Positions 27,094 to 36,196 of a DNA stretch of 64,000 nt are shown here, in pieces. The position numbers and the translations under genes are program-made. Numbering within the stretch: the first letter of the stretch is position 1; each line of letters opens with the position of its first letter. The notes under the pieces are model-generated. The model had not been told where the DNA came from and made no database searches. It saw only the letters and a list, made by a program, of their open reading frames with translations. Origin of the DNA: Photobacterium profundum (GTDB taxonomy: Bacteria > Pseudomonadota > Gammaproteobacteria > Enterobacterales > Vibrionaceae); contig NZ_PYOD01000018.1 in the NCBI RefSeq assembly GCF_003026285.1, forward strand, positions 1 through 64,000, written 5' to 3'.

Positions 27094-27387
27094 TTATGGG
27101 TAATCTAACGCTGATTTAATATCGGTTAAGTTCTCTTTAATCCATTGCTTATTAATGGCACCCCAGTTGGTTATTGTGTAGTGGCCACTGTGGTTTCGCT
27201 CTCCTTTTGTTTGCTGAAAGACACATTCGATGTCTAATTCAGCAAGGCTTTTTATCGTATCTTGTGCTGTACGACGCGGCATACCCGTGTACTCAATAAG
27301 TGCTGGCACACTGGCTATACCTGTTTCTATTAAATGTGCAACGTACAGGCGGCGATAATAACTGGATTTTGTCTTACTGATTGTCAT
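27094..27387 (-). CDS. Winged helix-turn-helix regulator
   Basis: A 97-residue protein whose residues 15-55 (LYVAHLIETGIASVPALIEYTGMPRRTAQDTIKSL) form a helix-turn-helix, followed by a wing-like YTITNWG. It resembles small winged-helix regulators; target unknown. It is divergent from the nap operon, whose first gene starts 275 bases away, so it could bear on it, but this is positional inference. Confidence 0.7.
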   Translation of the reverse strand: MTISKTKSSYYRRLYVAHLIETGIASVPALIEYTGMPRRTAQDTIKSLAELDIECVFQQTKGERNHSGHYTITNWGAINKQWIKENLTDIKSALDYP

Positions 27388-27662
27388 GAGAATTTAACGT
27401 CCTTTTAGAATGTTTGCTTTGAATATTAAGAGCAAAAATCCCTATATATCTGAATGGTATGTACAAATAATAGCATTAATTATCTTTCGCTTGTATTGGC
27501 AATTATTTCAATTTATGTCGTTCAAATTGTATTGATTGTTCAACTATTCGTTTTCTTAGTAATGATAAGCAGACAGTTATTGCGAATATTTTTTCACTTA
27601 CTTATCAAAATTCTCATCTATGACTAGAGTTAACAGTAACTCAATGAACATGGAGTAGGCGT

Positions 27663-27800
27663 ATGGAACACGAAAACCAACGTCGCATCGAACTAAAAGC
27701 CTTTATTTTTATCACTGTTATTTTATTTCCAACCTTGGCTTTTGCTGCTGTTGGTGGCTATGGCTTCTTTGTGTGGTTCCTACAAGTTGTAACGGGGTGA
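27663..27800 (+). CDS. napE: NapE, small membrane component of periplasmic nitrate reductase
   Basis: A 45-residue protein. The N terminus MEHENQRRIELKAF and the single helix from about residue 14 to 42 ending GGYGFFVWFLQVVTG match NapE proteins. GGAG lies 8 bases upstream. NapE is a small inner-membrane protein of the nap operon whose exact role is unsettled. It begins the operon and is followed by napA after 71 bases. Confidence 0.85.
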   Translation: MEHENQRRIELKAFIFITVILFPTLAFAAVGGYGFFVWFLQVVTG

Positions 27801-27871
27801 GGGGATGTAATACAGCCTGTACACAGATGCCATTAATGAAGTAATAAACGAGTAACGCTGGAGAAGTAATA

Positions 27872-30364
27872 ATGAAAGTTTCTCGACGGAAGTTTATTAA
27901 AGCACAGGCTTTTGCCTCGGCAGCTGCTGCGGCAGGTATGTCGATACCAATAAGTGCTAGTAATGTTGTGACTGATGCTTCACTAACAAAGTTAACCTGG
28001 GAGAAAGCACCTTGTCGTTTTTGTGGAACAGGTTGTTCGGTTAACGTGGGCACGAAAGAAGGTAAAGTAGTTGCCACACATGGTGACATTAAATCACCTG
28101 TTAATCGTGGATTGAATTGCGTGAAAGGCTATTTTTTATCAAAAATCATGTATGGGCAAGACCGCCTGACTCAGCCACTGTTAAGAATGACTGATGGTAA
28201 GTATGATAAAAACGGTGAGTTTTCCCCAATCAGCTGGGATCAAGCATTTGATATCATGGCTGAAAAATGGAAGAAAACATTAAAAGAAAAAGGACCAGAA
28301 GCGATAGGCATGTTTGGTTCTGGTCAGTGGACGATTTATGAAGGCTACGCGGCTTCTAAGTTAATGAAAGCAGGTTTTCGTTCAAATAACCTTGAACCGA
28401 ATGCTCGGCACTGTATGGCGTCAGCGGTTGTTGGTTTTATTCGGACCTTTGGTATTGATGAACCTATGGGCTGTTACGATGATATAGAAGCAGCCGATGC
28501 GTTTGTTTTATGGGGGTCAAATATGGCAGAAATGCACCCCATCTTATGGACACGAATAACCGATCGTCGCTTATCAGTACCTGATGTGAAGGTGTCTGTG
28601 TTATCCACGTTCGAGCACCGTAGTTTCGAGTTGGCTGATCTTCCTATTATCTTTACTCCCCAATCTGATTTAGCCATTCTTAATTATATTGCCAATTACA
28701 TTATTACCAACGATAAGGTCAACAAAGACTTTACCTCTAAACATGTAAATTTCAGACGTGGAGCAACTGATATTGGTTATGGGCTACGCCCTGAAAACCC
28801 ACTACAGCAAGCGGCGAAGAACCCAGATAGTGGTGATTCAACATCAATGACGTTTGAAGAATTCAAAGAATTTGTGTCGGAATATACCGTTGAAAAAGCC
28901 AGTGAACTTTCTGGTGTTAAACCAGAGAAGTTGATTGAACTTGCCGAGCTTTATGCGAATCCAGAGATCAAAGTTACCTCGTTCTGGACTATGGGATTCA
29001 ATCAACATACGCGTGGCGTATGGTGTAATAATTTGATTTACAATATTCACTTATTAACTGGGAAGATATCCACACCGGGTAACAGTCCATTCTCACTAAC
29101 GGGTCAGCCTTCAGCGTGTGGCACAGCACGAGAGGTGGGCACTTTTGCCCATCGATTACCCGCCGATCTAGTGGTTGCTAACCCTGAGCATCGTAAAACG
29201 GCAGAAAAAATCTGGAAACTACCCGATGGAACAATACCTGGCAAAGTAGGGGCGCATGCGGTATTACAATCTCGGATGCTAAAAGACAGTAAGATCAATG
29301 CGTACTGGATCCAAGTGAATAATAACCTGCAAGCGGGTGCCAACATAAACGAAGAAACCTTACCGGGCTACCGTAATCCAGATAATTTCATTGTGGTTTC
29401 TGAAGCCTATCCAACCGTCACATCACAAGCTGCTGATTTAATTTTGCCGACAGCAATGTGGGTAGAAAAAGAAGGTGGGTACGGTAATGCTGAACGTAGA
29501 ACACAACTTTGGCATCAAATGGTGGAAGCACCTGGAGAATCAGAATCAGATCTTTGGCAGTTGATGGAGTTTTCAAAACGCTTTAAAACCGATGAAGTTT
29601 GGCCTAAAGAATTGCTTGATGCCAATCCCGATTACAAAGGCAAAACGTTATTCGATGTTCTGTATGTTAACGGTAAAGTGAACAAATACCCGCTTAGCGA
29701 TCTTGCTGAAGGGAAGTTGAACGACGAAGCTAACTATTATGGATTCTATGTTCAAAAAGGTTTATTTGAAGAATATGCCGAGTTTGGTCGTGGCCATGGG
29801 CATGATTTAGCACCTTTCGATATGTATCACGAAACACGCGGTCTACGTTGGCCAGTTGTTGATGGTAAAGAAACCTTGTGGCGTTATCGTGAAGGGGCTG
29901 ATCCTTATGTGAAAGAAGGGGCTGGTTTTGAGTTTTACGGCAAACCTGATGGTAAGGCGGTTATCTTCGCATTGCCGTATGAACCGCCTGCAGAAAGCCC
30001 AGATGAAGAATATGACATGTGGTTAAGTACGGGGCGTGTTATTGAGCACTGGCATTCAGGTTCAATGACACAACGTGTGCCTGAATTGTTTAAAGCCTAC
30101 CCCGATGCACAAGTATTTATGCACCCTGAAGATGCAAAATCACGAGGGTTACGTCGTGGTGATGCGGTAAAAGTGGTGTCTCGCCGTGGTGAGATTATTA
30201 CACGGGTAGAAACGCGAGGCAGAAATAAGCCACCAATAGGTTTGGTGTTTGTTCCATGGTTTGATGCTAGCCAGCTCATCAACAAGGTGACATTGGATGC
30301 AACCGATCCGTTGTCTAAGCAAACTGACTTCAAGAAATGTGCAGTCAAGATTGTGAAGGCATAA
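27872..30364 (+). CDS. napA: Periplasmic nitrate reductase catalytic subunit NapA
   Basis: An 830-residue molybdoenzyme that reduces nitrate to nitrite. A twin-arginine signal (SRRKFIKA at residues 4-11, then an Ala-rich segment to SAS-N) sends it folded to the periplasm. C48, C51, C55 and C83 bind the 4Fe-4S cluster; C181 in NARHCMASAV is the Mo ligand. Length equals the family norm. It lies between napE and napB. The Tat chaperone gene napD, usually just upstream of napA, is missing here. GGAG ribosome site. Confidence 0.97.
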   Translation: MKVSRRKFIKAQAFASAAAAAGMSIPISASNVVTDASLTKLTWEKAPCRFCGTGCSVNVGTKEGKVVATHGDIKSPVNRGLNCVKGYFLSKIMYGQDRLTQPLLRMTDGKYDKNGEFSPISWDQAFDIMAEKWKKTLKEKGPEAIGMFGSGQWTIYEGYAASKLMKAGFRSNNLEPNARHCMASAVVGFIRTFGIDEPMGCYDDIEAADAFVLWGSNMAEMHPILWTRITDRRLSVPDVKVSVLSTFEHRSFELADLPIIFTPQSDLAILNYIANYIITNDKVNKDFTSKHVNFRRGATDIGYGLRPENPLQQAAKNPDSGDSTSMTFEEFKEFVSEYTVEKASELSGVKPEKLIELAELYANPEIKVTSFWTMGFNQHTRGVWCNNLIYNIHLLTGKISTPGNSPFSLTGQPSACGTAREVGTFAHRLPADLVVANPEHRKTAEKIWKLPDGTIPGKVGAHAVLQSRMLKDSKINAYWIQVNNNLQAGANINEETLPGYRNPDNFIVVSEAYPTVTSQAADLILPTAMWVEKEGGYGNAERRTQLWHQMVEAPGESESDLWQLMEFSKRFKTDEVWPKELLDANPDYKGKTLFDVLYVNGKVNKYPLSDLAEGKLNDEANYYGFYVQKGLFEEYAEFGRGHGHDLAPFDMYHETRGLRWPVVDGKETLWRYREGADPYVKEGAGFEFYGKPDGKAVIFALPYEPPAESPDEEYDMWLSTGRVIEHWHSGSMTQRVPELFKAYPDAQVFMHPEDAKSRGLRRGDAVKVVSRRGEIITRVETRGRNKPPIGLVFVPWFDASQLINKVTLDATDPLSKQTDFKKCAVKIVKA

Positions 30365-30370
30365 GGGGGA

Positions 30371-30838
30371 ATGAAAATGAAACGATTAATGTCGGCGGTT
30401 TTATTCGCGGCGGTAGTGATTGTAGGAATAACGGTAAGTGTGGCCGCTACCGTTGATTCTGATTTAGCGACGCTCAGAAAAGCCCCGCTAAATAAAGAGC
30501 CAACCCCGCCGCCCATGACCAAGACACTCAACACAGACATAATACCTGCGCGTAGCTATCCAATGCAGCCTCCACTTATTCCTCACAAAATCGATAACTA
30601 TCAGGTCGATATAAAGGCGAATAAGTGCATGTCTTGTCATGCAAGAAGTCGTGTGGCAGACACGCAAGCAACCATGATCAGCGTAACCCATTTCATGGAT
30701 CGTGATGGTAATTTTTTGGCAGAGCTTTCACCTAGACGTTATTTTTGTCAACAATGCCATGTAACGCAATCAGATGCCAAATTGCTGGTGGATACTGATT
30801 TTACCGATCTTGACTCGTTAATAGGTCAAGAGCAGTGA
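30371..30838 (+). CDS. napB: Diheme cytochrome c NapB
   Basis: A 155-residue periplasmic cytochrome, electron donor to NapA. Signal peptide residues 1-26 (ends VAA), heme sites CMSCH (86-90) and CQQCH (126-130), with the conserved His residues upstream of each (PHK and THF). It begins seven bases after napA with AAGGGGG as ribosome site. Confidence 0.96.
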   Translation: MKMKRLMSAVLFAAVVIVGITVSVAATVDSDLATLRKAPLNKEPTPPPMTKTLNTDIIPARSYPMQPPLIPHKIDNYQVDIKANKCMSCHARSRVADTQATMISVTHFMDRDGNFLAELSPRRYFCQQCHVTQSDAKLLVDTDFTDLDSLIGQEQ

Positions 30839-30851
30839 GGGAGAAACCAGT

Positions 30852-31433
30852 ATGTGGAATTGGATTAAAAAATGGTGGAGTGTTATCAGGCAACCCCCTA
30901 AATATTTTAGCCTTGGTTTTTTAACATTAGGCGGATTTATTGCGGGTATTATTTTTTGGGGCGCATTTAATACAGGAATGGAGTTAACCAATACTGAAAA
31001 ATTCTGTGCCAGTTGTCACCAGAATGATGTGTACCAAGAAATACAAAGTACGATTCACTTTACGAACCGTACTGGTGTACGTGCTATTTGTTCTAATTGT
31101 CATGTACCACATGATTGGACAGATAAAATGGCGCGTAAGATGCAAGCTTCTAAAGAAGTGTTTGCTTGGCTTACTGGGGCAATATCGACACCTGAAAAAT
31201 TTGAAGCCCGTCGGCGTGAAATGGCTGAACGGGAATGGACTAGGATGAAAAAGAATGATTCATTAGAGTGTCGTAATTGCCATGAGTTTGTTTATATGGA
31301 TTTCACTCGTCAATCAACGCGTGCATCAAAGCAGCATTCAACGGCGCTCGCCGATGGCAGTAAAACGTGCATAGACTGTCATAAAGGTATTGCGCACCAT
31401 TTACCAGAAATGAAAGGGGTTGAAGGCTTTTAA
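30852..31433 (+). CDS. napC: Membrane-anchored tetraheme cytochrome NapC
   Basis: A 193-residue quinol-oxidising cytochrome of the NapC/NirT family. One N-terminal membrane helix (about 19-39) anchors four heme sites: CASCH (52-56), CSNCH (80-84), CRNCH (140-144) and CIDCH (173-177). It passes electrons from menaquinol or ubiquinol to NapB. Last gene of the nap operon; followed by a good terminator. No napGH quinol module is present, so NapC is the sole visible electron entry. Confidence 0.96.
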   Translation: MWNWIKKWWSVIRQPPKYFSLGFLTLGGFIAGIIFWGAFNTGMELTNTEKFCASCHQNDVYQEIQSTIHFTNRTGVRAICSNCHVPHDWTDKMARKMQASKEVFAWLTGAISTPEKFEARRREMAEREWTRMKKNDSLECRNCHEFVYMDFTRQSTRASKQHSTALADGSKTCIDCHKGIAHHLPEMKGVEGF

Positions 31434-31472
31434 AATAAAAATCGTGTTTTAGTGGAAACCAAAATTGAAATG

Positions 31473-31505
31473 AAACGAGCTATGATTGTTCATGGCTCGT
31501 TTTTT
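31473..31505 (+). terminator. Terminator of the nap operon
   Basis: AAACGAGC pairs with GCTCGTTT, with an inner ATGA/TCAT pair, and is followed by T. Confidence 0.85.
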
Positions 31506-31741
31506 ATATTGCAAATCAGAGCCTGTAAATCAATCAGTGTAATTTGCTTAATTTTTATCATAAAGTGTGCTCTTTTCGCCACAAAGTGACGCCTTCATTG
31601 CACTTCATGTAACTAACGGCTGCTATTTCTTCCACAATACAAATATTGGTAATACAATGCTGAGCGTCAAAAAAAAACAGCTTGGGTGCTTGTCTGTTGC
31701 ATACCAAATAACAAATATAACTAGGTTTCACTTTTTTATTT

Positions 31742-32674
31742 ATGAGTAATTTTACGCCTCCCACATTTACAAAAGCGCTTTTACATCCACGTTATTGGCC
31801 AACATTATTTTTTGTTGGGCTTATGTATTTAATTAGCTGGTTACCTTATTTCATTCAATATCGGATGGGGCAAGGGGTAGGGCGTTTAGCATTACGCTTT
31901 ATGAAAAAACGCCGTAGAACCATTGATCGCAATTTAGAGCTTTGCTTCCCGAATATGTCGAAAGACGAACGTGAGGTGATGATCAAGAAAAATATAGATA
32001 ATACTGGTCTCGCGCTATTCGAATCCGGTATGGCTTGGTTTTGGCCTGATGTACGTGTTAACCGTCACGTTGATATCAAAGGTTTAGAGCACATGCAAAA
32101 ATTGGAAGCTGAAGGGAAAGGGGCATTACTCGTTGCTGTACACTCAATGAACCTTGAGCTAGGTGCACGTGCCTTTGGTATTAAAATGTCAGGTACTGGT
32201 GTTTACCGCCCAAACAGTAATCCGTGTTATGACTTTTTTCAGTATCGAGGTCGAGCACGTTCAAACCGTACATTGATTGATCGAAAAGACGTGAAAGGTA
32301 TGTTGCGTTCTCTTCGCCGTGGTGAGCGTGTTTGGTATGCACCTGATCATGATTACGGACGCCGTCGTTCAACGTTTGCCCCTTTATTTGCCGTTGATAA
32401 TGCATGTACAACAACAGGCACGAGTTTATTAGTGGATGCGACAGATTGTGCCGTTGTCCCTTTTACTATGGTACGAGACAGCGCTTCTGGTAAGTATACG
32501 TTAACCATGTACCCGCCAGTTGAAGGTTTCCCTCATAAAAATCCTGAAGAAGGTGCAGCTTTTATCAATAAGATTGTAGAAAACTCAATTATGCAGGCAC
32601 CAGAACAGTATATGTGGCTACATCGACGCTTTAAAACTCGCCCAGAAGGCGAAACGTGCTTATATGCACAATAA
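31742..32674 (+). CDS. lpxL: Lipid A lauroyl acyltransferase LpxL-type
   Basis: A 310-residue inner-membrane acyltransferase of Kdo2-lipid A synthesis. It tracks E. coli LpxL along its length: ALLHPRYW, RNLELCFPNMS, GMAWFWPD, YAPDHDYG, and the ending QYMWLHRRFKTRPEG. The HX4E catalytic pair is H134 and E139 (HSMNLE, where E. coli has HFLTLE). One helix near residues 20-38. LpxL and the cold-induced LpxP are close paralogues, so the chain specificity cannot be decided. The ATG has no good ribosome site. Monocistronic with terminator. Confidence 0.88.
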   Translation: MSNFTPPTFTKALLHPRYWPTLFFVGLMYLISWLPYFIQYRMGQGVGRLALRFMKKRRRTIDRNLELCFPNMSKDEREVMIKKNIDNTGLALFESGMAWFWPDVRVNRHVDIKGLEHMQKLEAEGKGALLVAVHSMNLELGARAFGIKMSGTGVYRPNSNPCYDFFQYRGRARSNRTLIDRKDVKGMLRSLRRGERVWYAPDHDYGRRRSTFAPLFAVDNACTTTGTSLLVDATDCAVVPFTMVRDSASGKYTLTMYPPVEGFPHKNPEEGAAFINKIVENSIMQAPEQYMWLHRRFKTRPEGETCLYAQ

Positions 32675-32706
32675 TTTTAATCTGTTATCACTACGTTAGA
32701 TATTTT

Positions 32707-32731
32707 AAAGCCCACTAGAGTGGGCTTTTTT
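32707..32731 (+). terminator. Terminator of lpxL
   Basis: AAAGCCCACT and AGTGGGCTTT with a two-base loop, then T. A related hairpin lies at 33550-33572 next to pirin. Confidence 0.85.
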
Positions 32732-32743
32732 ATAGCAACTTTT

Positions 32744-32795
32744 AATTAACGTGCCGTTTTGATAGTTTTGCCGTGTTTGGTCTATTTCAAATCAT
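32744..32795 (-). pseudogene. Remnant of a second pirin gene (3' end only)
   Basis: Twenty-one bases at 32744-32764 are identical to the pirin gene 3' end at 33587-33607, and similarity continues for about 30 more. Read on the minus strand it encodes EIDQTRQNYQNGTLI against EINQTIQDYQNGTLI in pirin, preceded by a stop. No start or body remains. Confidence 0.75.
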
Positions 32796-32826
32796 TCTCA
32801 TATAGCAGTGTATCATTTCGTTAGTT

Positions 32827-33111
32827 CTATTTATTATTTCGAGCTTCAGCGAGTTTGTTTTGCATTTGGATATAGCTACCTAAATGCATTGACGCAGGTT
32901 TACCACGAAGAATATATGGAAGCTCTGTTTCAGTTCTTGCATAGTTTGCTGGGCGCATTCTTACAAAAAGTGTACCCAGCATATTTTTTGCGACGGCTTG
33001 GCAACAACTATCTACCCATGATAAAAAACGACCAAACAATCCGATTTTTACCCACAATACGAATTGGCTAAATCCAAACATGGCAGCTAAAGACCAATGT
33101 ACTTCAATCAT
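32827..33111 (-). CDS. Hypothetical small protein
   Basis: A 94-residue reading beginning MIEVHWSLAAMFGFSQFVLWVKIG. AAGGGA lies about 10 bases before the ATG at 33111, better support than the upstream ATG at 33141. Hydrophobic N-terminal half, basic C-terminal half; no family recognised. An ORF on the opposite strand (32808-33071) overlaps it and is judged a shadow. It lies between the two pirin-like ends, so it may itself be part of the rearranged segment. Confidence 0.45.
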   Translation of the reverse strand: MIEVHWSLAAMFGFSQFVLWVKIGLFGRFLSWVDSCCQAVAKNMLGTLFVRMRPANYARTETELPYILRGKPASMHLGSYIQMQNKLAEARNNK

Positions 33112-33230
33112 TCTACATACTTCCCTTACAGTTTTTCTCATCTGTGTGAGATAAAAGGCTGAATAAACTAAGTAGTAATATGCCTATAAAAGAATGAAGA
33201 TGAAGCCTCATGGTGTAACTGAATCTAACT

Positions 33231-33419
33231 TTAATTGACCGTAATATAACCAATATGGCCATTTTCGAAATCAAAGATTTCATTTTCGGTTGTCATGGTA
33301 GAGTGAAACAGTAACGCAACATTATCGTCTGTATTCATACTAAGTAATTGATATTTTGATATGGAAATGCATTGCGGAACGAGTAGTTGCAACGGTTTGA
33401 TAACATGGCTGCCCGTGAT
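33231..33419 (-). pseudogene. Possible gene remnant (C-terminal fragment)
   Basis: An open stretch of 62 codons with no start near its beginning, ending in DFENGHIGYITVN. The part SMNTDDNVALLFHSTM then FENG recalls the C-terminal strands of SnoaL/NTF2-like proteins, but the match is short. An internal ATG could give 35 residues. I read it as a decayed gene end beside the pirin duplicate. Confidence 0.35.
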
Positions 33420-33549
33420 TTAGCATTATGTTGATTCAGATCAAGGGTGTCAGTTTTAATTTTTAATAACAGATAGATATAATGTTTTACAAATATAAAT
33501 ACAAAGATAGGGGACGTTTAACATTAATATGGATATATTTACGATGACT

Positions 33550-33572
33550 AAAAGCCCACGGCAGTGGGCTTT
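33550..33572 (-). terminator. Terminator of pirin gene
   Basis: AAAAGCCCAC and GTGGGCTTTT arms around four bases, immediately after the pirin stop on the minus strand. Confidence 0.75.
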
Positions 33573-33577
33573 TAGTG

Positions 33578-34423
33578 TCAATCATCAATTAACGTGCCGT
33601 TTTGATAATCCTGAATGGTTTGGTTTATTTCATCCATTGTATTCATCACGAAAGGTCCATAGTGCACAATAGGCTCGTCAATTGGGATGCCTGAAAGTAG
33701 CAATACGCCACTGTCTTCTAAGGCTGAAAGCGCTAACCCTTCTCCCTGTTCTAAAATCGCCATTTGCCCAGCAATAACGGTTGTGCCTTCCACTTCAATC
33801 ATTCCTTTATATACATATAGCATGGCTTGGAAGTCAGGGTTTAAACAGCTGCCGAAGGTTTCGCCACTACCAGCTTGCCAATCTGCAATTGTGGTTGGCA
33901 CACCTGTTTGTTGTAATGGACCAGTTAGGGTTTCCCCTTTAATGGTTAAATCACCGGCAATAACACGAATAAGGTTTTGTTCATTAAATGCTTTTTCTGT
34001 TATCTCTTCTGGCTGAAAATCATGATATTGCGCGGGTAGCATTTTTTTTGTTGCCGGAAGGTTTATCCAAAGTTGAAAGCCATGCAGCTTTCCGTCTGAC
34101 ATAACTGGCATTTCACTATGAATAACTCCGCGACCTGCCGACATCCATTGTGCCCCGCCATCACGTAACTCACCTGTGTTACCCATATGATCTTTATGCT
34201 GAAAGTGACCTTGCAGCATATAGGTTAACGTTTCAATTCCTCGGTGAGGGTGTGATGGAAAGCCGCCAATATAATCATCTGGAGTGTCAGATTTAAGTTC
34301 ATCAAGCATTAGGAATGGAGAGAATAATCCGTTATCAAAGCCATGAATGCGCTGAATTTTAACGCCATCACCATCAGATGATGGGTGTGATTGAAGAATC
34401 TGTTTAATACGTCTAATCGCCAT
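33578..34423 (-). CDS. Pirin family protein (cupin)
   Basis: A 281-residue pirin. The N-terminal cupin holds the metal site: H58 and H60 in SHPHRG, H102 and E104 in VIHSEMP. LMLDELKSDTPDDYIGGFPSHPHRG-like sequence is the family hallmark. Some bacterial pirins act as quercetin 2,3-dioxygenases (E. coli YhhW) or modulate metabolism by protein contact; which applies is unknown. GGAGG stands before the ATG at 34423, so the longer reading to 34459 is rejected. A partial second copy lies 0.8 kb downstream. Confidence 0.9.
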   Translation of the reverse strand: MAIRRIKQILQSHPSSDGDGVKIQRIHGFDNGLFSPFLMLDELKSDTPDDYIGGFPSHPHRGIETLTYMLQGHFQHKDHMGNTGELRDGGAQWMSAGRGVIHSEMPVMSDGKLHGFQLWINLPATKKMLPAQYHDFQPEEITEKAFNEQNLIRVIAGDLTIKGETLTGPLQQTGVPTTIADWQAGSGETFGSCLNPDFQAMLYVYKGMIEVEGTTVIAGQMAILEQGEGLALSALEDSGVLLLSGIPIDEPIVHYGPFVMNTMDEINQTIQDYQNGTLIDD

Positions 34424-34561
34424 AAGGCCTCCGAACTGATACTCAGGTTTTGAATTCAACTGAGTGATGCAATCAGTGTAGAGCGGCGATGGAGCAGTTA
34501 ACAGACAGTAGAGGTGAACAGCTTATTAGAAAAATTCGAATGAGTTGTATGCTTAAACGAA

Positions 34562-35227
34562 CTAGATATTCAAATGTTCTTGTATTCTTTGCCATGCTTC
34601 ACAAATTATTCTGAATTGATGCGCATCGCCATTAGGTCTATCTGGGTGCCACCGCAATGCAAGTTTACGCCACTGACGACGAATCTCGTTAGGCTTTGCG
34701 TTGATAGTTAGTTCTAACGTCATTAAATCTTGTTGATTGATGGTGTGAAAATTGTGTCGTGAACTTGATGGATTCTGTGCTGATTTTTTTGAAGAGTGGA
34801 TGCCAATATGATCTTGATAACGATGCCAAAAAGAAGACAGTAAATTTTGAATAGTTACAGTATCAGCATCATAATTCTTCCAATTTAAATAGTATTCACG
34901 CAGTGGGTCGTTGAACGCTATTTGATTATTGTTCGAGCTAAGGTTATGAGAGAGCTGAATGTCCATTGCTTGTGCTTGCAGCCATTGCTCTGGCAGCAAC
35001 ATTTCTTGCAATTGGTATAGTGCGTTCATCAATAGAAAATTACGCTTAAAAAGGTCTTTTTCTGGCTCACTATCCAGCGTTGATAGTATCCCTCGTTGTT
35101 TTAATTCTTCTGAAAGGGTATGGATCATCCAACCTGTTGGTTGCTCTTTTAATAGCGTAATGATGGGCCAAATAAGCGGATTATCGTGGTGTGATTGGCA
35201 ATATGATTGCTCACTATTCATTTGCAT
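34562..35227 (-). CDS. J-domain (DnaJ-related) protein
   Basis: A 221-residue protein with a C-terminal J-like domain (165-217): LALRWHPDRPNGDAHQF holds HPD at 194-196, the motif that stimulates Hsp70 ATPase. The first 160 residues are a helical domain specific to DNA-J related proteins of gamma-proteobacteria. Unlike DnaJ there is no Gly/Phe or zinc region. It is a candidate co-chaperone; whether it serves DnaK or the Hsp70 proteins at 19-24 kb is open. Monocistronic. Confidence 0.85.
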   Translation of the reverse strand: MQMNSEQSYCQSHHDNPLIWPIITLLKEQPTGWMIHTLSEELKQRGILSTLDSEPEKDLFKRNFLLMNALYQLQEMLLPEQWLQAQAMDIQLSHNLSSNNNQIAFNDPLREYYLNWKNYDADTVTIQNLLSSFWHRYQDHIGIHSSKKSAQNPSSSRHNFHTINQQDLMTLELTINAKPNEIRRQWRKLALRWHPDRPNGDAHQFRIICEAWQRIQEHLNI

Positions 35228-35392
35228 ATAAAGGTCACGTCCTTGATTGCTACATTCGCAATGAATAAAGCTTATCTATTGTTTACTATAGTGAAAATTT
35301 AGAGTAATTCAATCGATTAATCAGCAGATGATATGTGAAATGATTGGCAGGTTCGTGAACGTAGACATCAAAAAGTAGGGGGAATAAATAAA

Positions 35393-35431
35393 AACGAGAC
35401 CTTAACAAAGTCTATTTTGTTATCGATCTCG
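35393..35431 (-). terminator. Terminator of yajQ
   Basis: Hairpin with TAACAAA/TTTGTTA inner arms and CGAGAC/ATCTCG outer arms; T-rich tract follows on the minus strand. Confidence 0.65.
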
Positions 35432-35459
35432 CTATGTTTTTCTAGGTACTTACGCAGTA

Positions 35460-35945
35460 TTAGTCGCGGAAGTTATCAAACTGGAAGGGTTGGCCTAGTT
35501 CTTCATTATTACGAACTAACGCCATTGTTGCTTGTAGATCATCACGCTTTTTAGCGGTTACGCGCACTTTGTCACCTTGAATAGATGCTTGAACCTTAAG
35601 TTTTGCATCTTTAATTGCTTTCACAACTTTTTTCGCAGTGCCAGATTCAATGCCTTGCTTGAATTCAACATTACACGCCCACGCCTTACCTGTACGTACT
35701 GTGTCTTTTTGCGTCATTGATTGTGCATCAACTTCGCGTTTAGCTAGGTTTCCACGAAGAATAGACACAAGCTGCGTTAGCTGGAAGTCAGATTCAGTCG
35801 TGATTTTTACGATTTCTTTTTCAAACGTGATGCTTGCTTCAACATTTTTAAAATCAAAACGTGTTTTTAGTTCACGCGCTGAGTTATCTACAGCATTTCG
35901 AACTTCTACAAAATCGACTTCAGAAACAATATCAAAAGATGGCAT
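35460..35945 (-). CDS. yajQ: YajQ family nucleotide-binding protein
   Basis: A 161-residue YajQ protein: MPSFDIVSEVDFVEVRNAVDN at the start and EELGQPFQFDNFRD at the end are hallmark termini. Two ferredoxin-like subdomains. Members bind nucleotides or RNA, and one in Xanthomonas was reported as a cyclic-di-GMP receptor. The start at 35945 gives the family length; the longer reading is rejected. Monocistronic. Confidence 0.93.
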   Translation of the reverse strand: MPSFDIVSEVDFVEVRNAVDNSARELKTRFDFKNVEASITFEKEIVKITTESDFQLTQLVSILRGNLAKREVDAQSMTQKDTVRTGKAWACNVEFKQGIESGTAKKVVKAIKDAKLKVQASIQGDKVRVTAKKRDDLQATMALVRNNEELGQPFQFDNFRD

Positions 35946-36196
35946 GTGTTCAACCTTAGTTGTGATGTCAAAGGGTAAGTTAACCAATGTATATCAACCT
36001 AATGACAGTATATATGACACTTTACGAAAAATGCACTGTCATTAAACGGGTTAATATCGCCTTATATCAGACGTGTTGTTGGTACTAAACTTTGGTTTGG
36101 TTTTAGTCGCTAAATCTAATGGTTTAGCTTTGGCAATGCAGTATTTTAACAGAAAATAGATACAGTATTTGAGTAACTGTACCTATTTATCTGATT

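Noticed and set aside
27530..27560. TTGATTGTTCAA as an FNR box before the nap operon
   Set aside because: The spacing is two bases short of TTGAT-N4-ATCAA, so it does not fit FNR.
32808..33071. Plus-strand ORF of 87 codons downstream of lpxL
   Set aside because: Overlaps the better-supported minus-strand reading, lacks a ribosome site, and starts inside AT-rich spacer.
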